Numbered from the stretch's first letter, positions 10,846-23,712 are shown. The stretch is DNA of 64,000 nucleotides from Epiperipatus broadwayi (GCA_028023455.1 JAQFVV010012476.1:4784094-4848093); one strand, 5' to 3'. A program made the numbers and translations. The notes: a model not told the origin generated them from the sequence alone.

Positions 10846-13800
10846 GCCCTTTTTTATAGGTCAGTAATAGTTCATAACAGTCAATTACTAAAAATTTTAA
10901 ATTTTAGAATATGTTCTTTTAATACATTAATTATAGTTTGTTGATTATATCTTTAAAGTACAATTTGAAGCTAAAGAGAAGACATAGTATATAAAATCAT
11001 TTAAAAATAGTTATATAAAGCTTAAAATATTGTTTCATATGGTTGTAAAAGCTGGCCATATTAAATAACACAGCTATAAAAATTAAAAGTATATTTAATA
11101 AATTCGATTTTAATAGTTTAAAACTGATAAGTTAATAAATACAGTGTTTAAATTTATAATCATATTTAATAAACAAAAATTAATATAGTATATTTTAAAA
11201 ATAAACTTTATGATGGTGAGGATTGTATTTAATTCTATATTTTCTAAATTGTTCTTCCAAATTTTATAATTATATTATATAATATAATAAGTGTATCAAT
11301 TATATAAATCTAGGCAGAGAAATAGATTAAAAAAATCGTCTGTCAAAGTTATTAATCATGTGACTTGTATACTATATACTTTCACACACGCTTGTTTGAA
11401 ATAATAATAAAGTTTAAAATATTTTAAAAGTTATAGTATAGAATTGGATAGAATTATTGCCTATCATAAAAGTAAATAGTATTAAACATTAAGTTAACTA
11501 TCGTATAACATGTTTAAATAATATAATAAAGACGAATACATTCATAATATAAAAATTAAATATTTATTTAAATAAAAATAGATAAATTGAATATTAAGAA
11601 ATGGAATAAGTTATTAAAATTGTTTTAAAAGTTATTTTAAATGTTTAAATGGTTTTAATAAAATAATAATTTATTTAAAAGTAATATTTTAAATAATATT
11701 TTAAGTTCATTACGTCACAATTTCTAATTTTGAAATTCAATTCTACTATAAACTAAAAATATGTAAATTTGTTCTCAAACTAAAGTAAGAATTAACCAAT
11801 AGGAATAGGTATTCTTACAGACTATAAATATGAATTGCACGGGGGTATAGGGGGAGATTAATAATGTATTGAAACAAGAGAAAGGTAAATTATAGCTATC
11901 AAAGAGATAGTATTTAAAATTATTATTATAATCAATTTTAGAGCTCTCTCATAATTTATTTGCAAAAACTAATTAATATTTTAAAAATAGCTTGCAAAAA
12001 AGAGAGTGTAAACTAAAAAATATTTTAATAATTTCGTTTAACATGCTTTGTTAAATTTTTTAAAGTTCCTTTATCAGTCGTATTTTATCTAAAAGTTTAA
12101 CCTAAACTTCGCAATAAAAAATGGATATACTGTGAAATAAAATGGATATAAATTGTAATACTGTAAAAATGTTTGGAATATTTATTGATACAGCTTTATT
12201 AATATTTCACTGAAGAACTGTTCTGGTACATAAAAACCACAGCTCGGACATTATACGGAGTCTAAAAAATGTATTGAAACGTATTATTTATAAGCTGATC
12301 CAAGATTTATTTTTAAATAGTAATAAGACAATTATATTTCATGAATTATTTTATATAATATGATATTCAAAGGAGTAAAATGTTATATCCTTTCTGAAGG
12401 TAACATTTTTTTATTTTAAAATGATATATAAAATGCCAAACGAAAGTTTAAATGTATCAAGAAGGAAACTTATATAAAAAAGTGAACATATAGTTGAATA
12501 AGAGATGGATCCATGGAAATACAAATAGTACTTAAAAGTTTATCGAATATTTTTAAAGTTAAATTAAATGGATTGATGCATCGGATACGCAGAGAATATT
12601 GGTAGAGAAGATTAAGAAGCTTCATGGGATTAATTAATATTATCATCCTAAAAATTAAAACCAAGGATTATTTTCTACATTTTACTAAATGGATTAATAA
12701 TTATTTTTATTTTAAACTTTAACGCACTTATAGGAGAACATTTTTAAAAAACTCTAGAGAAAAGAATAAGCATTTTGGACTTATCAGGAACTATCGTCAA
12801 GAAAATATGTAACTATAGTTTTGATTCCTTTTATTTTGTTAATCTAGTTTAAATCTAAATTTTTATATAAGATTAGGAAAAACATAAAAACATTAATTTA
12901 TTAATATTAAAATTTTATAATATAACAATCTAATAATTTAGCTAAAAATATTTTAATATAAAGTGTATGGGTGTGAATTTTTTTATATCTGCAATGCTCA
13001 AGTGGATAAAGGAAGCCTACTGAACAGGATGACTAGATAAAGGTTATTGATAATAATAATAACTATTGATAATTTATAATGTATATTTTTTTTTGTTTTC
13101 TTTAGATCATCCATAAATTGAAAGAATGAAGTATAAAGTTTTTTACTTATATGTACCGCATTTCATACAACATTTTAAAAAACATTATGAGATAGGATTG
13201 ATTTGAAAATATGCATACGACAATTTTTTTTTATTAGTGATATAATCCAACATAACAAATAATTATGTGATTCTTTTAAAATTTTTATGTTGGGATATTC
13301 AAATACTGTCTAAGTAGATTGTATATGATTAAACATACAGAGCAATGAAGTAAGCAACTTTTCTTATGGAACAGCTAGATTGTTTAACTATTAATGAATT
13401 TTATTTATTGTTTTGTAAATGCAGATAGTTATTTATCGATGTAAGATGTGGAAAATCTTGAGAAATAATGTTGAGATAGTGGCTTGGAAGTACTTAGTGA
13501 ACAGGAAACCAAGATGATGTTTTAAGAAATAGGATGTTATAAGGAATGGAAATAATATTTAGTTTTTATGTGGTTACCAGCATAGTTAACACAGCCCTAT
13601 GACTGGTACACATTTTATTGGACAGTGTTTATATTTCTTTAAATATTTGATGTTCTAATAAAGCTGAAGAAATAGCTTTAACATCATCCCTGTATTAGAG
13701 GATATTAGGCAGGTAAATGCCATACCTCTTCGCACTGTGCCCTGATTTTGAGATATGTTAAGAATAATACTCTAGCTTTCTTCCTTAATCCTATGCATCT

Positions 13801-15660
13801 GTTTTCGCTATCTTTATTTCATGTAACAGCATCATTTAGTAAGATATTTTAAAAGAAATGATAAATAATTTAGAACTAAGGTTATGCTATCATTTTTGGA
13901 TAAGATTAGTTTATTTGCTTATAAGGAGCAGAATATTATAACTTAAAATTGAAGATCCAAAGTATTCTAAGGAAAGAAAAGAATCATCAAATATATTTTG
14001 AATTTTATTTCGGAAATGAAATATAAACTTTTTTAAAATAAAGTATCTAAACAAAGATATTTTCTTTAAAGTGATAATAATTTTAAAATGCTTTAGTATT
14101 ATTTTTTTAAGAGAAAAATAAGTATTGCATATTTTTTAAAATACAATAGTACAAAGTAAATTATATAAACAATATGCATAGTATATTTTTTTGTTTATTG
14201 ATTAACAGAAATATATTGATGATTACACTTATATCATACTAAAGTAAGGCTTAAAGAAGAATATATTATGATTAGTAAACATTGTGTGATAAATACTAAA
14301 ATCTAGTATTGGATTTTTGGATAATATTTTGTGTAACATCTTTGACTTTGCAAGATGAAAATTTTTAATATTTTGATGAATCCATACTCATTATAAAATT
14401 TTGTTTTTTTATAGAACGTTTTTCTAAGTATGAATTTTTTTTAAAATAAGATTGTTTAATAATATTAAGGATAAAATGCTGTTGCTAATAAAGTAGATAA
14501 ATATATTTGTAATAAGTTAACCATAATGAGAAACCAAATAGTAACATTTTTTTTTAAATTTTGTCCTAAATCTAAATAAAGATATAATTGAAATATAAAT
14601 TATTTTTTTTATAACCCGGTAGATCAAACTGTAAAGTAAAAAAGTTAAGGATATCCACTGTAAATAGTGTAAATAAATTGTTTATTTTTATTTGTTGTTG
14701 GTAATAAACTTTGTTAAATTTTGTTATTTCAAAAATTTTGTGTCCGAGTTATTTATTTCTCCACATCGCTGCATGAAATCACAATATATGCATAATAATT
14801 GAAACAAATATATAATTTTGAAAAAAAAAGATAAATAGAGAATTATTTTAAGAATTTTAAATATTTTATTGGTATTCATTATAATTAAATAATCATAATC
14901 TTACATTATTTTATTGGTCATAAATCAGTTTTCACAATATTATATTAAGTTATATGCTATCAGTTGCCACACATATTTTGTTTGTCAGATTATTAAAATG
15001 CTACCACGTATTTATTATATCATTACATGAAGGTAAAGATTGTATAAAATTATTTTATTATTTTATTATGGTAATAAAATTATAGTAAAAAGAAAAGATA
15101 TACAGAATTAGTTAAACAATGAAGAATATTATTACTGTTATTTATTATTATTAGTTTCAGTGTAGTAGATTATGACATAAAATCCCTTCTCATATTTTAC
15201 TACCATATTTTTAAATTAACTTAGAATAAACTTTATGAACCTGAGATTATTTTATTTGAGCTGAATTATTATTAAATAGAAGATTAAGACTTAATTATTA
15301 GTTTAATCTTAGTGAGTAGAAGTTATTAAAGTCGTAAGAATACTATGAGTTTGTTATTTAAAATAGTAATAAAGGGGGATAGTGTTCTTATGCCATTGAG
15401 GTAGTATCCTGTAGGATATTGGCTCAATGTAATCTATCTTGTCACCTGTATTTTCACTTCAAGTCTCATGAAAATATTAAATATTTATTTAATTTATTTT
15501 ATAAACTGAATCTTATTCATATTTTAAATTTGAGCTAGTGAAATATTTTAATTTTAATGCTGAATATTTTAGTTATTAATTATTAACTGAGATAGAACCC
15601 GTTTTATTTCATATCACATATTATCTGGAAGTGAGGATGCACGAGAGCAAGGTCAGATTA
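10843..15660 (+). mobile_element. Family A LTR, plus-strand copy, 5'-truncated
   Basis: Homologous to the minus-strand LTR at 1437-5710, in opposite orientation. Anchors are GTGCCCTTTT (10845), a CCAAT/TATA pair (11796-11829), TTTTCTTTAGATCA (13098-13112), and the GCTCAATGTAA and CTTATGCCATTGAG blocks (15380-15435). It ends immediately before a primer binding site at 15661. No coding capacity. The left end is replaced by an AT tract and the right internal region is cut by a PLE after about 40 bp, so this is a remnant: a former 5' LTR with its first internal bases. Confidence 0.7.
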
Positions 15661-15678
15661 TGGCGCCCAACGTGGTTG
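15661..15678 (+). promoter_or_regulatory. Primer binding site, tRNA-Lys type
   Basis: TGGCGCCCAACGTGG followed by TTGG. The first 15 bases match the Lys1,2-tRNA primer site used by several retroelements (TGGCGCCCAACGTGGGGC). It sits directly at the end of the family A LTR. Confidence 0.8.
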
Positions 15679-15787
15679 GCATGATGTGTAGTGGAGCTAC
15701 ACATAGTTGAAGGTTAGAATATATATATATATAATATACAAATCAATATATATATCAAAATACAGTACAATTTATATAAATTATATT

Positions 15788-15838
15788 CTTTTAGAAGTAC
15801 TTTCGACTATACACTTTGTAGTCTTTATCAACTATATA
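15788..15838 (-). ncRNA. Hammerhead-like ribozyme motif in PLE1 tail, left arm
   Basis: The minus strand reads TTGATAA (15831-15825), then stem II GACTA/TAGTC around a 10-nt loop, GAAA, GTACTT, CTAA. Same sequence as the right arm (17296-17346). The core has T at position 3 and A at position 8 instead of C and G. Confidence 0.55.
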
Positions 15839-15888
15839 ACATTGAATAATCAAAATGAGACAACCCTTAACAATACCCATAGTTCAAT

Positions 15889-16941
15889 TCAGATTTCCCA
15901 CAATTCTGTTATCTTAACATTTGATGACTGGCAATTCTTTAACATTTGACGATTTCTTGAAATCAACATAGCCTCTTTTATTTTACGTTTATTATGACAA
16001 CGTTCAATTTGAATAATTTTCATATTTTTATAATCAAATTTAAATCCATATTGACAAGATTTATTATGATCAAATATAACAGATGATGAAGGTTTATTTA
16101 CATCTGTTCTATATTGATTCTCTTTTTGAATTCTATTATATAAAAGCATATGTTCTTTTATTCTCTTCTCAAATGTACACTTAGATTCACCAATGTATTG
16201 TATGCCACATCCACATATCAATCTATATATAATAGAATTTTGATTAAACTTTGAATTTTGAATTTTAGAATTATTAAGCAATCTATTTATGTTATTTGTA
16301 AACAAAAAAGCAATATGACACAAACCATTATAAATTTTCCTAATAAACTTGACCTGCTCATCTGATATAAATGGCATTGAAATCCATTTCATTTTGATAT
16401 TTTTAATTTTATTATAGTGTTGATTTCTTTTAAATCCTTTAATAATATTAGCAATAGCATTTTTATAATAGCCAATTTTTAACAAGTCATTAACAAATAA
16501 ATGTACATTTTTAATTTTATCACTAGAATATTTGCATAATTTTTCATTTCGAAATAAGAATGATTTCAATCCAGACAGCTTATGACACATAGGTACATGT
16601 GATTCATATGGAATAAAACCTCTAGTTTCAATTGGTTTAATTAACATAAGATAATCCAAACTGTAATCATTAAGAGTAACTTGAATATCCAAGAATTTTA
16701 TGGAATTGTATTTCTCTTTAGTTATAACCCATTTTATATCCTTAATCTCATTTAATTCATTAAATAAATTGATTATTAATTTTTGTTTTCCACAAATAAA
16801 AACATCATCCACATATCTATGATATACTTTAATTTCTTGATATTTCAATTGTTTTAAAATTTTACTTTCATGTGTTGATATAACAAAATTATAAATTTGA
16901 GCAACAGCAGGAAGACCCATTGGATGCGGCGTACAATACAT
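15889..16941 (-). CDS. Penelope-like reverse transcriptase (C-terminal part) with GIY-YIG endonuclease
   Basis: A 350-residue open frame. Residues 7-11 PMGLP correspond to the reverse transcriptase motif before the catalytic site; YVDD at 43-46 is the catalytic pair of Asp. Then come FLDIQVTL (about 83-90), the thumb-like region, and a GIY-YIG endonuclease at about 237-264 with CGCGIQYIGES and R...EH. The C-terminus (KRKIKEAMLISRNRQ) is the PLE-typical end. The N-terminal half of the reverse transcriptase is missing, and the first six residues (MYCTPH) come from the inverted partner, not the PLE. The protein would copy RNA at nicked target DNA; as it stands it is truncated and presumably inactive. 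Family assignment is firm from YVDD plus GIY-YIG in this order. Confidence 0.85.
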   Translation of the reverse strand: MYCTPHPMGLPAVAQIYNFVISTHESKILKQLKYQEIKVYHRYVDDVFICGKQKLIINLFNELNEIKDIKWVITKEKYNSIKFLDIQVTLNDYSLDYLMLIKPIETRGFIPYESHVPMCHKLSGLKSFLFRNEKLCKYSSDKIKNVHLFVNDLLKIGYYKNAIANIIKGFKRNQHYNKIKNIKMKWISMPFISDEQVKFIRKIYNGLCHIAFLFTNNINRLLNNSKIQNSKFNQNSIIYRLICGCGIQYIGESKCTFEKRIKEHMLLYNRIQKENQYRTDVNKPSSSVIFDHNKSCQYGFKFDYKNMKIIQIERCHNKRKIKEAMLISRNRQMLKNCQSSNVKITELWEI

Positions 16942-17245
16942 TGGTGAATCTAAGTGTACATTTGAGAAGAGAATAAAAGAACATATGCTTTTATATAATA
17001 GAATTCAAAAAGAGAATCAATATGGAACAGATGTAAATAAACCTTCATCATCTGTTATATTTGATCATAATAAATCTTGTCAATATGGATTTAAATTTGA
17101 TTATAAAAATATGAAAATTATTCAAATTGAACGTTGTCATAATAAACGTAAAATAAAAGAGGCTATGTTGATTTCAAGAAATCGTCAAATGTTAATGAAT
17201 CACCAGTCATCAAATGTTAAGATAACAGAATTGTGGGAAATCTGA
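16926..17245 (+). pseudogene. Penelope-like GIY-YIG endonuclease C-terminus, inverted copy
   Basis: Plus-strand frame starting within CGVQYIGES (about 16926) and continuing KCTFEKRIKEHM to the terminal ELWEI. It is almost identical to the last ~100 residues of the minus-strand frame (QYGTD against QYRTD; LMNHQSS against LKNCQSS). It is the 3' end of a second PLE copy, not an independent gene. Confidence 0.85.
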
Positions 17246-17295
17246 ATTGAACTATGGGTATTGTTAAGGGTTGTCTCGTTTTGATTATTCAACGT

Positions 17296-17346
17296 TATAT
17301 AGTTGATAAAGACTACAAAGTGTATAGTCGAAAGTACTTCTAAAAG
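17296..17346 (+). ncRNA. Hammerhead-like ribozyme motif in PLE1 tail, right arm
   Basis: TTGATAA (17303-17309), a perfect 5-bp stem II GACTA/TAGTC, GAAA (17330-17333), then GTACTT with a 2-bp stem III (A-T, G-C), and predicted cleavage after 17339. Stem I pairs TAG (17300-17302) with CTA (17340-17342). The order and spacing are those of the compact type I hammerheads known from Penelope-like elements. C3 and G8 are replaced by T and A, which can still pair. Confidence 0.55.
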
Positions 17347-17437
17347 AATATAATTTATATAAATTGTACTGTATTTTGATATATATATTGATTTGTATAT
17401 TACATATATTGTGAAACGAATACAGATATCAAACTTT

Positions 17438-17440
17438 ATT

Positions 17441-17517
<77 letters not shown>
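17438..17517. repeat. (AT)n microsatellite between two PLEs
   Basis: About 75 bp of perfect AT dinucleotide between PLE1 and PLE2. Confidence 0.95.
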
Positions 17518-17518
<1 letters not shown>

Positions 17519-17583
17519 TGCAATTGAATATTTAAAAATACAGTAATTAGATATATAAAAAGTATAACTTTAAAAATTTTATC

Positions 17584-17632
17584 CATTTAGAAGCACTTTT
17601 GACTATCCTCAAAGTCTTTGTCAACTAACACT
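17584..17632 (-). ncRNA. Hammerhead-like motif, PLE2 left tail (decayed)
   Basis: On the minus strand: TTAG, TTGACAA, a stem II region GACT...TAGTC, then AAAA in place of GAAA, then GTGCTTC. Same T3/A8 core as PLE1; the G12 change should abolish activity. Confidence 0.45.
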
Positions 17633-17885
17633 TTGAAAAGCCAACCTTCCCACAATTCTGTGATCTTAATGTTTGCTGCCTGTCTGTTAATAAAGCCTTG
17701 TTTGTGTTTGTATATTAGCCTTCCTTTATTTTCCTTTTGTTGTTATTTTTTTCAATTTGCAATATTTTTACATTATTATAATTGATGTTAAAACCATAAA
17801 TACATATCTCATTATGGTAGTAAAAAATGGACCCTGAAACATTATTATTTATTTTTGGAAATTTGTTTCCTTTTCTGAGCCCTAT

Positions 17886-18245
17886 TTAATAACAGCAAAT
17901 GCTTTTTAGTTCTTTTTCCAATGTGCATCTCAATTCCCCTATATATTCACTACCAAACCTATATAACCATTTATAAATGATGCAATTTTTATTTATAAAT
18001 AAGGTTTTATCTTTAGAGTTATTTATTAATGTGTTTAATGTAGGAGGCATGTAAAATACAATGCTACTTATACCTTTATAAATTTTCCTTATAAAATTCA
18101 CTTGATTATTCAAAATATATGGTACATTAAACAAATTAATAAATAACTCTAAAGATAAAACCTCATTTATAAATGGATATGTAGGTGTGGTAGTGGATAT
18201 ATAGGGTAATCGAGATGCACATTGAAAAAAAGAATTAAAGAGCAC
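17886..18245 (-). pseudogene. Penelope-like GIY-YIG region, minus copy of PLE2
   Basis: A 119-residue frame containing VNFIRKIYKGISSIVF, matching VKFIRKIYNGLCHIAF of PLE1, then INNSKDKTLFINKNCIIYK and GSEYIGELRCTLEKELK, matching the GIY-YIG segment. The first ~30 residues derive from the rearranged junction. Frameshifted after the endonuclease motif. Confidence 0.7.
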
Positions 18246-18506
18246 TTGCTATTATTAAAAAGGGTTCAGAAAACAAAACAAAATTGCAAAGTAAATAATA
18301 ATGTTTCAGTATCAATTTTTTACAACCTTAATAAGTTATGTATTTGTGGTTTTCACTTCAATTATAATAATGTAAAAATATTGCAAATTGAAAAAAATAA
18401 CATCAAAAGGAAAATAAAGGCAGCTATGTTAATATACAAATTCAAACAAGACTTAGTTAATAGACAGGAAGCAAATGATAAGATCATGCAATTGTGGGAA
18501 AGTTAG
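18222..18506 (+). pseudogene. Penelope-like C-terminus, plus copy of PLE2
   Basis: A 94-residue frame beginning MKKRIKEHLLLLKRVQ and ending IMQLWES; it aligns with EKRIKEHMLLYNRIQ ... ITELWEI of PLE1. It holds the end of the GIY-YIG domain and the basic KRKIKAAML segment. Confidence 0.75.
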
Positions 18507-18516
18507 CTTTTCAAAG

Positions 18517-18564
18517 TGTTAGTTGACAAAGACTATGAGGATAATTGAAAGTGCTCCTAAGTGG
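18517..18564 (+). ncRNA. Hammerhead-like motif, PLE2 right tail
   Basis: TTAG (stem I), TTGACAA (18523-18529), stem II region, GAAA (18547-18550), stem III AG/CT, C17 at 18556, then CTAA closing stem I with four Watson-Crick pairs. Stem II is weakened on its 3' side (ATAATT). T3/A8 core as in the other PLE tails. Confidence 0.5.
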
Positions 18565-18727
18565 ATAAAAATTTTAGTTATATTTTACATATATCTAATT
18601 ACTGTATTTTTAAATATTCAATTATAAGATTGCATATCCTGATTTGAAGAAATACAGACTTTGAATTATATATATATGTAATAAACCAAAATACACTAGA
18701 ATAATTACAAAATTAAAAATGTCTATT

Positions 18728-18876
18728 TAAATTAAAAACTAATTTCTTCTTTGCTATAGCCAGCTTACAGTTTTTCCGCCATCTTGAGTAGCAATATGTT
18801 AAAGTTGTATTGCTACTCGAGATGGTGGAAGAAACCATAATCTGCCTATAGCCAAGAAATTAGTTTTTTAATTTTA
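18728..18876. repeat. Palindromic MITE-like element
   Basis: Arms of ~65 bp around AAAAACTAATTTCTT and its complement AAGAAATTAGTTTTT, with inner arms GCCATCTTGAGTAGCAATA / TATTGCTACTCGAGATGGT. The spacer is about 10 bp. No coding content and no hammerhead core. Confidence 0.8.
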
Positions 18877-19059
18877 TATAAGCAATTTTAATTTTGTAGA
18901 GTTAGTTATTCTACTGTATTTTGGTTTAATATATATATATGTATTAAAATGAAAATTTTTATGGGGTACAGATATAAATGAAAGGTAATCTGGGTTCATC
19001 TGTGGATAGTTTGTTGTAATAAAAGTATATACTAATGTTTCAGCCAGATCATACTGGTC

Positions 19060-19180
19060 ATCAATTGAGTAATAAATATTATGAATATAATTGTAGAGGA
19101 TGATGTAAACATTATTATTATAGGTCAATGTTTATAGCATCTCTACAATTATATTCATAATATTTATTACCCAGTTTATG
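19060..19180. repeat. Short foldback repeat
   Basis: TTGAGTAATAAATATTATGA and following bases (19066-19100) are repeated inverted at 19138-19174 around a ~40-bp spacer. Confidence 0.7.
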
Positions 19181-19295
19181 ACTAGTTAAACCACTAAACA
19201 TCACATGAGTTTTGCTGTATTTTGAATTGTTTAATAACAATTATTGTGCTAGTATGAGATAGTGATCATGTGATGTTTTAGTGGTTTAACACCAA
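19181..19295. repeat. Foldback end module TAAACCACTAAACATCACATGA
   Basis: A ~25-bp block at 19184-19209 is inverted at 19267-19292. The same outer block borders the family X foldback elements at 42030-42066, 48345-48372 and 49452-49475, so this is likely a collapsed member of that family. Confidence 0.6.
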
Positions 19296-19489
19296 TCCTG
19301 CCTAATAGGATAGTGGTGGCTATGGTTGTTAAAGAGCCAAAGACACCAAAATATATGGGTGCTGAATTGAGTTCAGACCCATATGACTATATAAGCTATT
19401 GAGCTTGGGTTGAAGATATTAACAATGTTTTCAATTTCATTCTCATAGTTTTGTAGTAAAGTAGAGTTAAAATGTGGCACATGGAGGGT

Positions 19490-19705
19490 TGCATTAGATC
19501 CTAAGATTTAGGTGCAGTGCTCTCAGATCCAAGACTCCTCACTGATAAAGGCCACAAGCCAGAAACTAGTCTGGGGATATTGGATGAGTAGGCACTAGAT
19601 AGGGATTTTATGCACAAGCCTTCTGGCATCCATTGATTGCTCTTGTTAGCACAAGATGGCACTACTATATGGAGAGTTTTGCTGTATTTTGAATTGTTTT
19701 ATGAC
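19490..19705 (+). repeat. Family X foldback arm with decayed hammerhead core
   Basis: One arm of the element seen complete at 41665-42066 (shared GGATGAGTAGGCACTAGATA and GGCACTACTATATGGAGAG-type blocks). It contains CTGATAA (19542-19548), a GGC/GCC stem II, GAAAC (19562-19566), TAGTC and TGGGG, i.e. a hammerhead with G8 changed to A. Confidence 0.6.
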
Positions 19706-19714
19706 TAGTGTGAC

Positions 19715-21446
<1,732 letters not shown>

Positions 21447-22954
21447 TGCACATCAGCAATGGAAAATACATAAAAGGTGTTCAAAACCTCTCCAATGCTT
21501 TTTAACCCATTAACTCAATCACACAGAATTACAAAAGATTTCAATTTCTAATATCAATTAAAGAATGGGAGCAGAGAAGTAAAATATCTTAAAATTCAGC
21601 TTTCTGTCTACACTTTTATCATGAAAACTCAATTAACATTCTAAACAATGAATCATATAATAAATCCAAGTTTTTTAATCATGATTAATAAAGTTTCTGT
21701 TTATTTTGTATCAAAATAAGCTTTTTCCTTATTTTCAATTAGCTGTATCTTTTCCAGGCATTTACTATAGAGAAAAATATATTCTGTGAACCTTTGAAAA
21801 ACAAGTTGAAAAGAGATTGGTCAAGTACTATATGTGAAGTTTATTTTTGCATGTTCATGCAACAGAAGTATCAAAAATAAAGGGTAGATTGAAGACTTTT
21901 GAAATGTGGGTATTAGAGAAAAGGGAAGAGGATTGGTGTTGAATGTATAGTGACAAATGAGAAAATTTTGGTAAAAATGGATGAAGAGGGGATATTGATT
22001 GGAGATATTGGACATAGGAAGAGAAACAGAGATAGATTTAAAAAAAGAAATTTTGGAATGAGTAAAAGTTGGAGTGATTTTCTTGGAATTTAAAGACTCG
22101 GGCATTGAAGACAACAGAATCGATAAACAGTTGAACTGGTTCTGTGGCTGTGCCCAAATATATCTGTTTGCCAAAAAATGTGATGAGATAACTGTAAGAT
22201 CCAAGATATCTTCTTTAGCATGTGGATGTCACTTTAGAAATTACTTTTGAAAAAAACAGATTGCACATGTGAAGTGAATGAGTATCTTGTATAGTTTAGC
22301 ACATTAGCAGAATGTTTGGCCAAGTTAAAAGTTCTAGATTTGATTCTCAGCTGAACAACCGACAAACTCAGTACCTGTTAACTGAACAGAACTATTCACT
22401 GTCCAGTCTTCCAAATGAAGTGCTGCTGAAATATTGCATGTCATTCAAAAAATGTATCCCTATTTTCTTTATGAATACATAAATGGGAGTAGACAAACTA
22501 GAAAAATATTTTATTACAAACTTGAATATGGTTTTCATGAACTGTGCTGAAAGATTATCCCAAAGATAGTCAGAAGAAGTGATTCAGTTTCTTAAGATAT
22601 TAAAATCTTTCATGAAAGGTTTGCTGTGCATGTTGTTAAATAAATACCCATTGACCAACCACTGTTGGATAGTTAGCCGGGCTGGTTATTTAATATTGTT
22701 TGATAAATATTACAATAAATATGTATCATTAGACTTGTAACAATCAATGAGAAATACCTAATTATTATGATCAAAGGTCTATTACTTGCAGGAGTATCTA
22801 TTTTCCAACAGCTTACTCACTCTGCACGAATTGCTACAGTTGTAGAGTGGTAGATTCAGAATCTCAAAACCCCAAAGATCTGAATCTCAAAACCCCAAAG
22901 ATTTTAGACCCTCAAAATTCTTTTGACTCGAGCAATAAACTCATTCTATTATTT
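21447..22954. other. No gene recognised
   Basis: Unique-looking AT-rich sequence. The minus-strand frame 21821-22204 (127 codons) has no recognisable domain and no supporting context. A short direct duplication of an AATCTCAAAACCCCAAAGAT unit lies at about 22861-22900. Confidence 0.5.
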
Positions 22955-23240
22955 TCAGTTATTACATTGTAGAGATGTCTGACCATCCTTGAATATGTAT
23001 TAAATGGATTATGTCCTGTATTTGTGGGATTTAGATTGACCTTAGGTCAACATGGGTGTGACAAGAATCTCGGCCTGAAGGTGGCCTTTGAGCATTCCAT
23101 CATCAGATTTTCAATTGGATGGATGGTTGAAGAGTTAGAGTGTGGAGTAGATTGAAGCCTATCCATTAAAGTATGAAGATTGTCTATCTTAATATATATC
23201 TGAGCACTTATTACATATATGTGTGGAGATGATAATCTGG

Positions 23241-23284
23241 ACCAACTGACGATTGGTGGTTTAGTATGAAATACGTATATTGGT
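23241..23284 (+). ncRNA. Hammerhead ribozyme motif, H1 copy 1
   Basis: Stem I ACCAA/TTGGT (5 bp), CTGACGA (23246-23252), a degenerate stem II, GAAA (23068-type core at 23268-23271), stem III ATAC/GTAT, H17 = A at 23279. Core bases are all allowed (position 7 is variable); stem II has two mismatches. Confidence 0.6.
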
Positions 23285-23712
23285 GATTATTTATCTTTTC
23301 AACATATATGCGTTTAAGTGTATCAGTGTTATTAGATAGAGTGGAGAGTAGTGGGTCGTGTGAAAGTCTGTGCTCATATACCCTATATATTACATATATA
23401 GACACATATATAATAAGCCTGTGTTTCAGTTATTACATTGTAGAGATGTCTGCCCATCCTTACATATGTATTAAATGGATTATGTCCTGTACATGTGGGG
23501 TTCAGATTGACCTTAGGTCAGCATGGGTGTGACAAAAATCTCGGCCTGAGGGTGGCCTTTGAGCATTCCATCATCAGATTTTCCAATTGGATGGACGGTT
23601 GAAAAGTTGGAGTGTGGAGAAGATTGAAGCCTGTCAATTAAAATATGAAGATTGTCTATCTTAATATGTATTTGAGCACTTATAGCATATATGTGTGGAG
23701 ATGATAATATGG

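Larger units (their letters stand above)
15705..17435. mobile_element. Penelope-like element 1: head-to-head inverted pair
   Basis: A minus-strand 5'-truncated PLE (15705-~16930) abuts a shorter plus-strand copy (~16925-17435). The two copies share the last ~470 bp as inverted repeats with few differences, including the last 86 codons and the noncoding tail. Their 3' ends point outward, and each carries a hammerhead-like motif in the tail. The junction lies within the GIY-YIG motif of the plus copy and just before the reverse transcriptase PMG motif of the minus copy. The element landed about 40 bp inside the family A internal region. Arms are nearly identical, so it is among the younger PLE insertions here. 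Confidence 0.85.
17520..18665. mobile_element. Penelope-like element 2: head-to-head inverted pair, decayed
   Basis: A minus-strand copy (17520-~18225) and a plus-strand copy (~18205-18665) meet inside the GIY-YIG coding region. The noncoding tails are inverted repeats: the block ending GTTAGTTGACAAAGACT occurs at 18517-18533 and inverted at 17612-17628. Coding parts are degenerate on the left and better kept on the right. It is a different PLE subfamily from PLE1 (protein similarity only) but with the same architecture and the same tail motif. Confidence 0.8.

Noticed and set aside
16985-17245. 86-codon frame as an independent small gene
   Set aside because: It is the inverted 3' end of PLE1.
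23098-23116. CTGATGATGGAATG in the H1 repeat as a second hammerhead
   Set aside because: No GAAA or stem II in the right place; the word is simply part of the repeat.
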